DNA from: an uncultured bacterium
Lineage (GTDB): Bacteria; Verrucomicrobiota; Verrucomicrobiia; CAIQCK01
Assembly: GCA_903870275.1 (NCBI GenBank)
Contig: CAIQCK010000066.1
Coordinates: 1 to 43,115 of the forward strand
DNA length: 43,115 nt
Reading direction: 5' to 3'
Part shown: positions 14,651 through 23,096 of the stretch, piece after piece
How positions within the stretch are numbered: the first letter of the stretch is position 1
Layout of the letters: each line of letters opens with the position of its first letter
Position numbers and translations under genes: made by a program
The notes under the pieces: model-generated
The model's input: only the letters and a program-made list of their open reading frames with translations
What the model was told of the DNA's origin: nothing
The model's database searches: none

Positions 14651-15154
14651 ATGAACTGTACTCAGTTTCAAGCCGAGTTTGACCGCTTGCTGGACGGACA
14701 ACTGGACGCCCGGACGAGCGAGTCGCTGCGTGCGCATCTGGCGAATTGTCCTGATTGCGCCGCGGCTTGGGGCGGTTACGAAGGCGCATGGGCCGCGTTC
14801 GCATCCGCGCCGGAACTTGAGCCATCCTCGAATTTTGCCGCCCGCGTCATGAGCGGGATCGAGCGGGTTGAGCGGGAGTTGCCCGCGCGCGTCTGGTCCT
14901 TCCCGCGGCTGGCACGGTGGTTCGCGCCTGTGACGGCAGCCCTTGCGCTTTTCGCGGCGGCTACCGGCATCTGGACGCACTACGAGTCCGATGCCGATCA
15001 AACCGCCAGCCAGGAACTGGTTGTCAACCTGCCGGTGGTGCAACATTTGGATTTGCTAAACGATCTCGACATCATCGCGAATCTCGACCGGCTTGCGCCG
15101 CCGCCTGAACACGATCCGATCGAGGAAATGATGAGCGCGCTTTGGAATAGCTGA
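14651..15154 (+). CDS. Membrane anti-sigma factor with zf-HC2 zinc finger
   Basis: A 167-residue single-pass membrane protein expected to hold the neighbouring ECF sigma factor inactive. The anti-sigma zinc finger H-x3-C-x2-C is seen as His29, Cys33 and Cys36 (RAHLANCPDCAAAW). A hydrophobic segment (about 91-108, FAPVTAALALFAAATGIW) separates it from an acidic periplasmic tail. The tail has an alternating Leu/Asp stretch (LDLLNDLDIIANLDRL) and ends in a conserved-looking EEMMSALWNS. The start at 14651 is 58 nt after the sigma stop. Its TGA overlaps the ATG of the DUF3106 gene (TGATG), implying coupled translation. Confidence 0.9.
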   Translation: MNCTQFQAEFDRLLDGQLDARTSESLRAHLANCPDCAAAWGGYEGAWAAFASAPELEPSSNFAARVMSGIERVERELPARVWSFPRLARWFAPVTAALALFAAATGIWTHYESDADQTASQELVVNLPVVQHLDLLNDLDIIANLDRLAPPPEHDPIEEMMSALWNS

Positions 15155-15660
15155 TGAGCCGGGCCATTTTCATTTTGATTCTGATCCTCGGTTGCCTTGC
15201 GCCTGCCAGCCGGGCCATCCCGGGCACCGAGCCGGCTTCCACGAATTCTTCGAGCGCAGACGCTACGCTGCCTGACAATCTGCCGGCGCGGCTGCGCGAC
15301 AAGCTGGCGAAACTCCCGCCGGCCGAACGCCAGAAGCTGTTGGATCGTTGGTTACAACTCCGCAGCCTGCCGCCGGAGGCGCGCAAGATGTTGAACAAGA
15401 ATTACCAGAAATTTCGGAACATGACGCCCGAACAGCGGGAAGAATTGAAAAAGCGGCTCCAGCAATGGCAGAACATGTCCGCCGAACAGAAAAAGCAGCT
15501 TCAGGAAAATTTCGAACGCTGGAAAAAGCTCACGCCGCAGGAACGAGAGGAATTGCGCAAGCGTCATGCCCGCCGTCCAACGAACGACGGCGAAACTTCG
15601 CCAGGAAGCCCGCGCAACCCTGCGGCCAAGGCTGTGCCCGCTTCTGTCAACTTGCCGTAA
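15154..15660 (+). CDS. DUF3106 exported protein, Pro/Glu-rich helical repeats
   Basis: A 168-residue exported protein with a hydrophobic leader (MSRAIFILILILGCLAPASRA); the ILGC could alternatively be a lipobox with Cys14. The mature part repeats a helical unit with LPPAERQKLLDRW, LPPEARKMLNKN, MTPEQREELKKRLQQW, MSAEQKKQLQENFERW and LTPQEREELRKRH, the DUF3106 pattern. The role is unknown; such proteins recur beside ECF sigma/anti-sigma pairs and could sense or buffer envelope stress, which is inference. The start overlaps the anti-sigma stop. The convergent rsmB ends 23 nt further on with no clear terminator between. Confidence 0.85.
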   Translation: MSRAIFILILILGCLAPASRAIPGTEPASTNSSSADATLPDNLPARLRDKLAKLPPAERQKLLDRWLQLRSLPPEARKMLNKNYQKFRNMTPEQREELKKRLQQWQNMSAEQKKQLQENFERWKKLTPQEREELRKRHARRPTNDGETSPGSPRNPAAKAVPASVNLP

Positions 15661-15683
15661 GCGCCTGCTCTCTCACCACGGCA

Positions 15684-16994
15684 TCAGCCGGTGGCACGAA
15701 TCAGTTTCGCGGCAAACACGCCGTCCATTCCGTCGCGCGGCGGGAAAGTGTCCAGGTGGCAATTCTGGGTAAACTGGGGATTGGATTTCACAAACGCTTC
15801 CACGACATGCTGGTTTTCCTCCGGTTCCAGACTGCACGTGCTATAGACCAGCGCGCCGCCGCGTTTGACGCGCCGGGCCGCCGCTTGCAGCAACCTCAAC
15901 TGCTCCGCCCCCAGCCGCTCCATGTCGCCTGCGCGCCGCCGCCACCGGGCGTCGGCGCGCCGCCGCAGCACACCAGTGTTTGAGCACGGCACGTCCACCA
16001 ACGCGCGGTCGAACCATGTTTCGCCCGCATCCGCCTCGCTTGTTGGCCGGACGCTGACGCAAGTGATTCCCAACCGGGCGCAGTTCGTCACCACCTGCTT
16101 CAGCCGTTGCGCCGACGAATCCTCGGCCACGATCTCGCCCCGATCCTGCATCATTTGCGCGAGGCAGGTTGTCTTGCCGCCTGGCGCGGCGCAGGCGTCC
16201 AGCACGCGCTCGCCCGGTTGCGCGTCCAGCAACTTGACCGCCAGTAGCGTGCTTGGGTCCTGAATGTAAAACTCGCCTTCCGCAAAGCCCGGCAGCCGTT
16301 CGGCCGATTCCGCGGCGCGAACTTCGATCATCGGCATGGAGCACAACGGGGTGTTTGCGAGTTCGGCCTCGACGCCTGCCTCGTGCCACTTCGCCAGCAG
16401 CGCCTCCGCCGTCGTTCGCATCGTGTTGACGCGCGCAAAGAGTTTTGGCGGGCGGTTGTTCCAATCAAGCAGCGACCGCGTGTCAGCTTCGCCGTAACGC
16501 GCCACCCATCGCGCGACCAGCCAATCCGGATGGGAGCATCGAACCGCCAACGGCTGGTGCGCCAGCGCCGACGCCAGCGCCGCGCGATCCCGCTGGGCGT
16601 TCCGCAACAGGCCGTTCAGAAAACCCGCCAGCCGCTCCGATGACCCGTGTTTCGCAAGCTCCACCGTCGAATTCACCGCCGCGTGCGCGGGCACCCGGTC
16701 GAGAAAAAACAGTTGATACAACCCCAGCCGCGCCAGCGCCGCGATGTCGGATTTTGGCGGGCGTTTCGCCTTTTGCGCCATCAGCCAGTCGAGAGCCGCC
16801 CGCTGTCGCAGGCAACCGTAAAACAACTCCGTCACCAGCGCGCGGTCCCGCGCCGGCAACGGCAATCCTTGCAGGGCGGCGTGCAGCAGCTCGTCGGCCG
16901 CGCCGCGGCCGGTTTCCCACTCGCACAGTAGTTTGAAAACAATTTCTCTTGGATTGATGGCAGTCACGCGATAGCTTTTACCACTTTTCAACAT
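15684..16994 (-). CDS. rsmB: 16S rRNA m5C967 methyltransferase RsmB (Sun/Fmu)
   Basis: SAM-dependent methyltransferase for cytosine 967 of 16S rRNA. The N-terminal NusB-like RNA-binding domain covers about residues 10-150 (INPREIVFKLLCEWE, DRALVTELFYGCLRQRAALDWL, HAAVNSTVELAK). The catalytic domain has motif I LDACAAPGGKTTCLAQ, the catalytic-site motif DVPCSNTGVLRRR and the nucleophile motif STCSLEPEEN. The C-terminus (GMDGVFAAKLIRATG) is typical. The ATG at 16994 overlaps the divergent ATG at 16993 (shared CATG). The GTG at 16967, giving VTAINPREI, matches the usual family N-terminus and would separate the two genes by 25 nt, so the start is uncertain. Confidence 0.93.
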   Translation of the reverse strand: MLKSGKSYRVTAINPREIVFKLLCEWETGRGAADELLHAALQGLPLPARDRALVTELFYGCLRQRAALDWLMAQKAKRPPKSDIAALARLGLYQLFFLDRVPAHAAVNSTVELAKHGSSERLAGFLNGLLRNAQRDRAALASALAHQPLAVRCSHPDWLVARWVARYGEADTRSLLDWNNRPPKLFARVNTMRTTAEALLAKWHEAGVEAELANTPLCSMPMIEVRAAESAERLPGFAEGEFYIQDPSTLLAVKLLDAQPGERVLDACAAPGGKTTCLAQMMQDRGEIVAEDSSAQRLKQVVTNCARLGITCVSVRPTSEADAGETWFDRALVDVPCSNTGVLRRRADARWRRRAGDMERLGAEQLRLLQAAARRVKRGGALVYSTCSLEPEENQHVVEAFVKSNPQFTQNCHLDTFPPRDGMDGVFAAKLIRATG

Positions 16995-18924
16995 GACTGA
17001 CGAACAAATCCAAGCATTACTCGACGACGGCAAGGTGGAAGCCCGCCACGTGGGCGCGCTCAAAAAGCTCGATCCGGGCGTTTACTGCGTCCATCGCAGT
17101 TGGGGCTTCGGCAAAGTGACCGCCTTTGACAACATTTTCGGCAAGTTTCAGATAGATTTCAAAGGCAGACCCGGCCATTCCATGGACGCGCGCTATGCGG
17201 CCGAGTCGCTGGAGATTCTGCTGGCCGAGCACATTCTTGTGCGGAAAACAACCGGCCTGGACGCGCTGAAGCGCACCGCCGTCGAACAACCGCTGGAGTT
17301 GATGCGGATCGTGCTGGCCAGTTTTGGCGGCCAGGCGATGGTGGAGCCTGTCGCCGACGCCTTGTGCCCGGAGGTCATCGCCGCGCCGGACTGGAAGAAG
17401 TGGTGGGATGGCGCCAAGCGCCTGATGAAGAAGGATCCGCACTTCGGCGTTCCCGCGAAGAAAACCGAGCCGTTTGTGTTGCGCGACAAACCGCAGAGGC
17501 CCGAGGAAGAACTGCTCAAGACTTTCGCTGCTGCCACGCACCTCAAACAGAAGCTTCAGGCGGCCGAGCAGTTGTTGCGGGTCGCGGACCAGCTTCCGGA
17601 TGCGCCGGACACACTGGGACCGGTGATTCACGCGCTGAGCGACGAGATCAAAGCCGCGCCCAACCGCGATCCCGCCATGACGCTTGAAGCCATCTGGGTC
17701 CGCGACGAACTCGCCGCGCTCTGCGGGCATCAGACGCCGCACACCGTCGAGCAAATTCACGAAGTGGTGCGGAACGTCCGTCATCTCGGCGAACTGTTGC
17801 AATCGCTGCCGTCGGCGAAACAGAAACGGCTTCTGCCTCATTTGCGCACCGCCTATCCCGACACCTGGCATGACACACTGCGCCAGATACTCCTGAGCGC
17901 CGACGCGAAGCTCGCTGGTGACATCATTGATTTCTTGATTGCCGAGAACCAGGGCGAGGTCGTGCGTGCGTTTCTCGACCGCGCGGTTCGCGAGCACTCC
18001 GCCACCAGCGATCTGCTTCTCTGGATTTGCCGCAGCCGCAATCAGCAGGCGATGGCCGACATGATTACACCGCTGCTGAATGCGCGTCTGGCCTCCGCTA
18101 TTCTCCACGCCATCCAGCGCGAGCACGCCGGAACCGGCCGCAAGAAAAGCCTGCTGCTCGAATGTTTGGTCAACGACCACTCGCTGCTGGCCGAATTGTT
18201 GCGCGAGGCGGACATTGAAGACACGCGGGACATCGCGCGCAAGTTGCTGGCGCACCCGGCCGTGGGTGAGATGGATCGGCGCTCGTTGCTGGCGCGGATC
18301 ATCAAGATTCATCCGCTGATCCAGGCGTTGCTGACCGGCGGCGCCGAAGTTCGCCAGCAAACGATCACGGTTTCCTGGGAAAGCCTGGAGCAGCGAAAGA
18401 TCGAATATGACGAGCTGATTACGAAGCGCATGCCGGCCAACACGCGCGACATTGCCATTGCCCGAAGTTACGGCGATCTCCGCGAAAACTTTGAGTTCAA
18501 AGCCGCCAAGGAAATGCAAAAAGTGCTCATGGCGCGCAAGGGCGAGCTGGAACTCATGCTGGCCAATTCGCGCGGCACGGACTTCGCGGACGCCAAGGCG
18601 GAGGCCGTCGGCATCGGCACCGTGGTGACGCTCGCGGACCTCACGGAAAACAAAACCGTCCGCTACGCCATTCTCGGCGCGTGGGACAGCGATGTGGACC
18701 GCGGCATCATCAGCTACCAGACGACGCTGGCGCAGGCGTTGCTGAACAAGAAAACCGGCGAGGATGCGGATTTCGAAATCGGCGGCCAGCGCCATCACGT
18801 CCGAGTCGAGAAGATCGAGCGCTACGTGGATTTGAAACAGGAAATCGGCCCGCCGTGCGCGCCGCGCCGGCCGGCCGGCACCGACGAACCTACCAGCGCC
18901 CCGGCAGCACCAGCCAGCAATTGA
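16993..18924 (+). CDS. greA: Giant GreA-type transcript cleavage factor
   Basis: A 643-residue protein whose last quarter is a GreA/GreB factor: a coiled-coil (about 465-545) and a C-terminal FKBP-like domain (to about 620). The coiled-coil tip reads SYGDLRENFEF, keeping the acidic Asp495 and Glu498 that place Mg in the RNA polymerase active site. The preceding 450 residues start with DPGVYCVHRSWGFGKVTAFD, a short beta-barrel-like stretch reminiscent of CarD/TRCF RNA-polymerase-binding modules, followed by an all-helical, HEAT/TPR-like body. Chlamydial GreA has a similar long N-terminal extension, so this looks like a PVC-type architecture. A Pro/Ala tail overlaps the convergent DUF4149 gene by 35 nt. 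Confidence 0.85.
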   Translation: MTDEQIQALLDDGKVEARHVGALKKLDPGVYCVHRSWGFGKVTAFDNIFGKFQIDFKGRPGHSMDARYAAESLEILLAEHILVRKTTGLDALKRTAVEQPLELMRIVLASFGGQAMVEPVADALCPEVIAAPDWKKWWDGAKRLMKKDPHFGVPAKKTEPFVLRDKPQRPEEELLKTFAAATHLKQKLQAAEQLLRVADQLPDAPDTLGPVIHALSDEIKAAPNRDPAMTLEAIWVRDELAALCGHQTPHTVEQIHEVVRNVRHLGELLQSLPSAKQKRLLPHLRTAYPDTWHDTLRQILLSADAKLAGDIIDFLIAENQGEVVRAFLDRAVREHSATSDLLLWICRSRNQQAMADMITPLLNARLASAILHAIQREHAGTGRKKSLLLECLVNDHSLLAELLREADIEDTRDIARKLLAHPAVGEMDRRSLLARIIKIHPLIQALLTGGAEVRQQTITVSWESLEQRKIEYDELITKRMPANTRDIAIARSYGDLRENFEFKAAKEMQKVLMARKGELELMLANSRGTDFADAKAEAVGIGTVVTLADLTENKTVRYAILGAWDSDVDRGIISYQTTLAQALLNKKTGEDADFEIGGQRHHVRVEKIERYVDLKQEIGPPCAPRRPAGTDEPTSAPAAPASN

Positions 18925-19393
18925 GCCACGCCCAGCCCGTGGCCATGCCCAGAAGCAGCACCAGCAGGTTGAGCCGCACACTCAACCGGTGCAACCCTTG
19001 CCAGCGCGCGAACACTTCCTCGCGCGCGTCCTGGTCATCGGATGTGCGCGCCTCGGTTGCCTCGTCGCGAAGCGAGTTCAGGCGCGGCAGGAGCCGCTGC
19101 CGCGCCCAGGCCACAATCACCATCATTCCAAACAACAAGACCAGCACCGTCGAGCCGCCTTTCCATGGCCAGTATCGTGTGGCAATTAGCGCCCCGCCGC
19201 TGCCCAGTCCGATCAACCCGCAGACAAGTCCCAGCAGATAATAGCGCGGAAAGAGGGTGCGCATGAACTTGCCGGCGTGTTCCACTTCCAACGCCCGGAA
19301 TGCCGTCGGTGCGACCACGAACGAGAAGAAGGTGATTGCGCCGAACCACAACGCCCACGACGCCAGGAAGAGATAGCCCAGTGCGACGCTCAT
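18890..19393 (-). CDS. DUF4149 (TMEM205-like) membrane protein
   Basis: A 167-residue protein with four hydrophobic segments: about 5-25 (LGYLFLASWALWFGAITFFSF), 50-70 (YYLLGLVCGLIGLGSGGALIA), 80-100 (STVLVLLFGMMVIVAWAR) and 143-160 (LNLLVLLLGMATGWAWL). The first segment with FVVAPTAFRAL and the Arg/Glu-rich loop before the last segment fit DUF4149. Function unknown. ATG 19393 is preferred; the frame can be extended to a TTG at 19423. Its 3' end overlaps the 3' end of the greA-like gene on the other strand by 35 nt, so antisense overlap of the two transcripts is expected. Confidence 0.82.
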   Translation of the reverse strand: MSVALGYLFLASWALWFGAITFFSFVVAPTAFRALEVEHAGKFMRTLFPRYYLLGLVCGLIGLGSGGALIATRYWPWKGGSTVLVLLFGMMVIVAWARQRLLPRLNSLRDEATEARTSDDQDAREEVFARWQGLHRLSVRLNLLVLLLGMATGWAWLNCWLVLPGRW

Positions 19394-19481
19394 TGCGGTC
19401 CAGCCTACCGATACCGGCCGCAACTGCCAATAGCGAAAGTGGGTGCGGCATTCCCGCGCTCCACCACCGCGAACGCCGGCG

Positions 19482-19976
19482 CTAGGACTGCGCCACCAGC
19501 GATTGAAAGCCCGGCAGCCGTCTCATGCTCTCGAAGTCTTCCTCGTCGCGGGCGAGCCGGCCATACGTCGTATCCTTGCGGATGGCGTTTTCCAGCAGAA
19601 GCAACGCTTCCGCGTGCCGGCCCTGAACGGCGAGGTAACAGGCCATGTTGTAATTGGCGAGCGGATGGCCAGTGCGGAGGCGCAACGCGTGCTCCAGCGC
19701 CTCGACGGCCGCTTCCAATGACCGCGTTCGCCGCCGGCAATACGCCAGATGAATCCATCCGTCCGTGTCCTTCGGCCGAAGGGTCAGCAGCTTCTTGAAC
19801 CACGCCTCGGCTTCGGCATACCGCCGCGCGCACAGCAGGACGAAAGCCTTGGCGGCGACGGCGTCCCCGGAATCGGGCTGTTGCGCCAGCGCCGCGTCGA
19901 GTTCAGCCAGCGCGTCGTCGTGCATGCCCAGCGTCAGATATCCTTCCGCGGACTCCAGACGTTTCCGAATTTTCAT
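19482..19976 (-). CDS. TPR-repeat protein
   Basis: A 164-residue protein made almost wholly of tetratricopeptide repeats (three to four helix pairs, e.g. AEGYLTLGMHDDALAELDAAL, YAEAEAWFKKLLTLRPKD, SLEAAVEALEHALRLRTGHPLA, HAEALLLLENAIRKDTTYG). It ends in a short cap (EDFESMRRLPGFQSLV). No signal peptide, so presumably cytoplasmic and a protein-protein adaptor. ATG 19976 is used; GTG 19985 is the alternative. The flanking 19977-20115 gap to mqnD on the same strand holds no visible promoter or terminator. Confidence 0.85.
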   Translation of the reverse strand: MKIRKRLESAEGYLTLGMHDDALAELDAALAQQPDSGDAVAAKAFVLLCARRYAEAEAWFKKLLTLRPKDTDGWIHLAYCRRRTRSLEAAVEALEHALRLRTGHPLANYNMACYLAVQGRHAEALLLLENAIRKDTTYGRLARDEEDFESMRRLPGFQSLVAQS

Positions 19977-20115
19977 CTCGTCCACAGTTGAATATCTCGT
20001 CCCTCTCGAAGGAAAATTCCAGCCCGATGTTTTCCTGATTTTTGGGGCAGGGAGGGGAGCCGGCCGATGTCGAGCAACGGCGCCCTATCGGACGGGTGCC
20101 GTATCGCCGCGAACC

Positions 20116-20976
20116 CTACGCGACAAACTCCAATTCGACAGGCTTGGGTAGCGCGCCCGCTTCGTAGCCGCGCCGCAGGAAAAGCTGGATCGCTTCGCGG
20201 CCTTTGTCGCCGTAGTCAAGCGTCCAGTCGTTCACATACATGCCGACGAACTTGTTGGCCAGCGGCGTGTCCATGTCGCGGGCGTAGGCCATGGCGTGCG
20301 CGACGGCAGGCGCGCGATGGGCTAGGCCGTAACGGATGCTTTCGGTCAGCAGGGGCGAGATGCGGCTCATCAACGGCGCGCCAAGCGACTTTTTAATCGC
20401 GTTGCCGCCGAGCGGCAGCGGCAGCCCGCCTGTGTCTTTCTTCCACCACGCGCCGAGGTCCACGCACATTTCGAGTCCTTCCTTCTGATACGTGAGTTGG
20501 CCTTCGTGAATGATGAGGCCCGCGTCGGCGTCGCCGCGTTTCACGGCCGCAAAAATCCTGTCGAACGGCACCACGATGTGATTGAACTCGCGCCCCAGCC
20601 AAAGCCGCATGGCGAGAAACGCGCTCGTCATCCGCCCCGGCACGGCGATCCGCATTTTCGCAATTTCATCCTTCGTCCGTTTCACCTTGCTGACGATCAT
20701 CGGTCCGTAGCCGTCGCCCATTGAGGCGCCGCTCGGCAACAGGGCGTATTTGTCGAGTACGTAGGCGTAGGCGTGGATGGAGACGGCTGTCACGTCCAAC
20801 TCGCCGCGCGTGGCGCGTTCGTTGAGCGTCTGGATGTCCTGGAGGATGTGCTCAAAGCGCAGGTCGCCGGTTTCAATCTTGCCGGTGGCCAGCGCGTAAA
20901 ACATGAACGCATCGTCCGGATCGGGACTATGACCGAGCGTAATGGTGCGAACGGGCGAATCTTTTTGCCTTTGCAT
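20116..20976 (-). CDS. mqnD: MqnD-like 1,4-dihydroxy-6-naphthoate synthase (futalosine pathway)
   Basis: Predicted enzyme of the alternative (futalosine) menaquinone route, in which MqnD converts cyclic dehypoxanthinyl futalosine to 1,4-dihydroxy-6-naphthoate. The 286-residue protein has the periplasmic-binding-protein-like fold. The N-terminal signature is LGHSPDPDDAFMFYALATGKIE, followed by ISHAY-type VSIHAYAYVLDKYALLPSGASMGDGYGP and the hinge/ligand stretch GDADAGLIIHEGQLTY. ATG 20976 is chosen; an upstream TTG at 21027 adds non-conserved residues. No other mqn gene is nearby. MqnA is a paralogue with the same fold, so the exact step needs a family tree. Confidence 0.82.
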   Translation of the reverse strand: MQRQKDSPVRTITLGHSPDPDDAFMFYALATGKIETGDLRFEHILQDIQTLNERATRGELDVTAVSIHAYAYVLDKYALLPSGASMGDGYGPMIVSKVKRTKDEIAKMRIAVPGRMTSAFLAMRLWLGREFNHIVVPFDRIFAAVKRGDADAGLIIHEGQLTYQKEGLEMCVDLGAWWKKDTGGLPLPLGGNAIKKSLGAPLMSRISPLLTESIRYGLAHRAPAVAHAMAYARDMDTPLANKFVGMYVNDWTLDYGDKGREAIQLFLRRGYEAGALPKPVELEFVA

Positions 20977-21095
20977 ACGCCGCTTGTTATCTAGCTTTGC
21001 ACATGGCGACGCCAAGCAAATTTGCAAAGTTTATTCGGTTCGATCCGGCGCAGATCGCGCGCGGTGACATCGCCTGATCGAAAGCCGCCGCCATC

Positions 21096-22682
21096 ATGAC
21101 CCCACATGCCGGCTCCACTACCTCTGCACCAGCCCGCCGCGTCACGCCGCGTTGGTGGCCGGCCTGGCTGATCCTTGGCCTGACGGCGCTCGGCATTGTT
21201 TACGTCCTCGTCCTGCGCGACGAACCGTCGTATCAACACCGCAACATGGCGACGATGGGCATTCTCATCGTCACAACCGTGGCGTTGCTGTTATGGACGA
21301 TGTTTTTCTCGCGTCTGCGGTGGAAGACGCGCTGGTTGGCGTTCGTAGGTGTCGTTGCAACGCTCGCGCTGACCATGGCGCTGTTTGAGATTCATGGCGT
21401 GGACGGCGACCTGGTGCCAATTCTCAAGTTTCGCTGGCGTCACATCGCGCCAGTGGCGGTGGAAAGCTCCGCAAGCCTTCAACTTGCCGGCCCGGACCAA
21501 ACAATGCCGGCGGCGGCTTTTCTCTGGCCGCAGTTCCTTGGGCCGTTCCGCAATTCGACGCTTCCCGACGGCCCGAAGCTAGCGCGCGATTGGAATGCAC
21601 AACCACCCCTGAAACTCTGGCGCCAGCCCATCGGTGCGGCGTGGTCGGGCTTTGCCGTCGTGGGCAATCGCGCGGTGACGCTGGAGCAGCGCGGCAACGA
21701 GGAGTGGGTGGCTTGCTACGAGTTGCTCACGGGCAGGCGCTTGTGGAATCATGATGATGCAGCGCACTTTCACAGTCCCATCGCTGGCGATGGACCCCAG
21801 ACTACGCCCACGATCGTCGGCGACAAGGTTGTGACACTCGGCGGCACGGGTATTCTGAACTGCCTCGACCTCGCCACCGGCAAGGCGGTCTGGAGCAAGA
21901 ACATCCTCGCCGACAACCAGAGCCGCGTGGGCACATGGGGCGTCGCCGGTTCGCCCCTGGTGCTGGGCGGTTCGGTCATCGTCAATCCCGGGGGAACGAA
22001 CGGACACTCGCTCGTGGCGTATCGGCTCGACGGTGGGGCGCGCCTCTGGAGCGGCGGCGATGATGAGGCAAGTTACAGTTCGCCGTGCACAGCGACGTTA
22101 TGTGGCGTAGCGCAGGTGTTGATCTTCGACGAGCACGCGCTCTTTGGTCATGACCAGGCCACAGGCCGCGTGCTCTGGAAGTATCCGTGGGATTCGACCC
22201 ATGAGCACATTGCACAACCGATCGTGTTGGACGGCGACCGCGTGCTCATCAGCAGCGGTTACGGCGTGGGCAGCCATCTGGTTCAGGTGCAACGTGACAC
22301 CGCCGGCCGCTTCAGCGCGAAGCCACTTTGGAAGACGAGGAAGTTGAAATCGAAGTTCAACAACATGGTGACACGCGGCGGCTTCGTGTATGGCCTCGAC
22401 GACGGCACGCTCGCCTGCGTGGACCTGGCAACCGGCGCGCTGAAATGGAGAGAAGGCCGCTACGGTCACGGGCAGTTCATTCTGGTGCAAGGTTTGTTGC
22501 TCATCACCGCCGAGAACGGCGAGTTGGTGTTGGTTGATCCGGTGCCGGACGGCCGGCGCGAATTGGCGAAGTTCCCGGCATTGAGCGGCAAGACATGGAA
22601 TCCGCCCGCGCTGGCCGGCGATCTGTTGCTGGTGCGCAACGACGAGGAAGCCGCGTGTTATCGTTTGCAAGTGGCGCGTTAA
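21096..22682 (+). CDS. Membrane-anchored PQQ-like beta-propeller protein
   Basis: A 528-residue protein with three N-terminal membrane segments (about 14-37, 49-70 and 78-96). A large extracytoplasmic domain follows, made of PQQ/quinoprotein-type beta-propeller blades. Blade signatures are ACYELLTGRRLWNHDD, NCLDLATGKAVWSKN, VAYRLDGGARLWSGGD, HDQATGRVLWKYPWD and ACVDLATGALKWREG. The start of the soluble part (FLWPQFLGPFRNSTLPDGPKLARDWN) is the hallmark of BamB-like proteins common in planctomycetes and verrucomicrobia. No signal for a cofactor or enzymatic active site is evident; a scaffold role is possible. It is divergent from mqnD across 119 nt with no clear promoter. Confidence 0.87.
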   Translation: MTPHAGSTTSAPARRVTPRWWPAWLILGLTALGIVYVLVLRDEPSYQHRNMATMGILIVTTVALLLWTMFFSRLRWKTRWLAFVGVVATLALTMALFEIHGVDGDLVPILKFRWRHIAPVAVESSASLQLAGPDQTMPAAAFLWPQFLGPFRNSTLPDGPKLARDWNAQPPLKLWRQPIGAAWSGFAVVGNRAVTLEQRGNEEWVACYELLTGRRLWNHDDAAHFHSPIAGDGPQTTPTIVGDKVVTLGGTGILNCLDLATGKAVWSKNILADNQSRVGTWGVAGSPLVLGGSVIVNPGGTNGHSLVAYRLDGGARLWSGGDDEASYSSPCTATLCGVAQVLIFDEHALFGHDQATGRVLWKYPWDSTHEHIAQPIVLDGDRVLISSGYGVGSHLVQVQRDTAGRFSAKPLWKTRKLKSKFNNMVTRGGFVYGLDDGTLACVDLATGALKWREGRYGHGQFILVQGLLLITAENGELVLVDPVPDGRRELAKFPALSGKTWNPPALAGDLLLVRNDEEAACYRLQVAR

Positions 22683-22703
22683 GCTAAGCGACCGGATTGC
22701 TGG

Positions 22704-23096
22704 CTATTTCGTCAGCAACTCGATGAGTTCGTCATCCGCCGGAGGGAACTTGTAGCGATGCAGTTCCGCCGCAGTTACCCAGCGGCAGTCCTGACAATCG
22801 AGCGGCTTCGGCTCGCCGGCAAGCAGCTCGCATTCGAAGAAGCAGAGCCGCACCGTGCGCTCCGGGTAGGCGTGCGTGACATCGTGAACGAGCTGGCCGA
22901 CGCGGACCGCGATGCCCAGTTCCTCCTGAAGCTCGCGCGCGAGGCATTGCTCGAACGTCTCGTTTGGCTCGCGCTTGCCGCCGGGGAATTCCCAGAAGTT
23001 GGCCAGAGGATCGTGCTTGTGCCGCTGGGCGATCAGGATCGAGCCGCCGCGCCGCAGAATCGCCGCAGCCACTTCGATCGCCGCGGGACCGCTCAT
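22704..23096 (-). CDS. mutT: Nudix hydrolase, MutT-like
   Basis: A 130-residue Nudix protein resembling MutT 8-oxo-dGTP diphosphatase, which cleans oxidised nucleotides. The complete Nudix box G-x5-E-x7-RE-U-x-EE-x-G-U is at residues 40-62 (GKREPNETFEQ, then RELQEELGI). The preceding NFWEFPGGK and the C-terminal PLDCQDCRWVTAAELHRYKFPPAD fit MutT. ATG 23096 overlaps the stop of the upstream metallopeptidase as ATGA, so translation is probably coupled. The frame is open further upstream but that part is the shadow of the peptidase gene. Confidence 0.92.
   Translation of the reverse strand: MSGPAAIEVAAAILRRGGSILIAQRHKHDPLANFWEFPGGKREPNETFEQCLARELQEELGIAVRVGQLVHDVTHAYPERTVRLCFFECELLAGEPKPLDCQDCRWVTAAELHRYKFPPADDELIELLTK

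Noticed and set aside
17017..18981. 654-codon open frame on the minus strand
   Set aside because: Antisense shadow of the giant greA gene, whose product has clear GreA motifs; the shadow has none.
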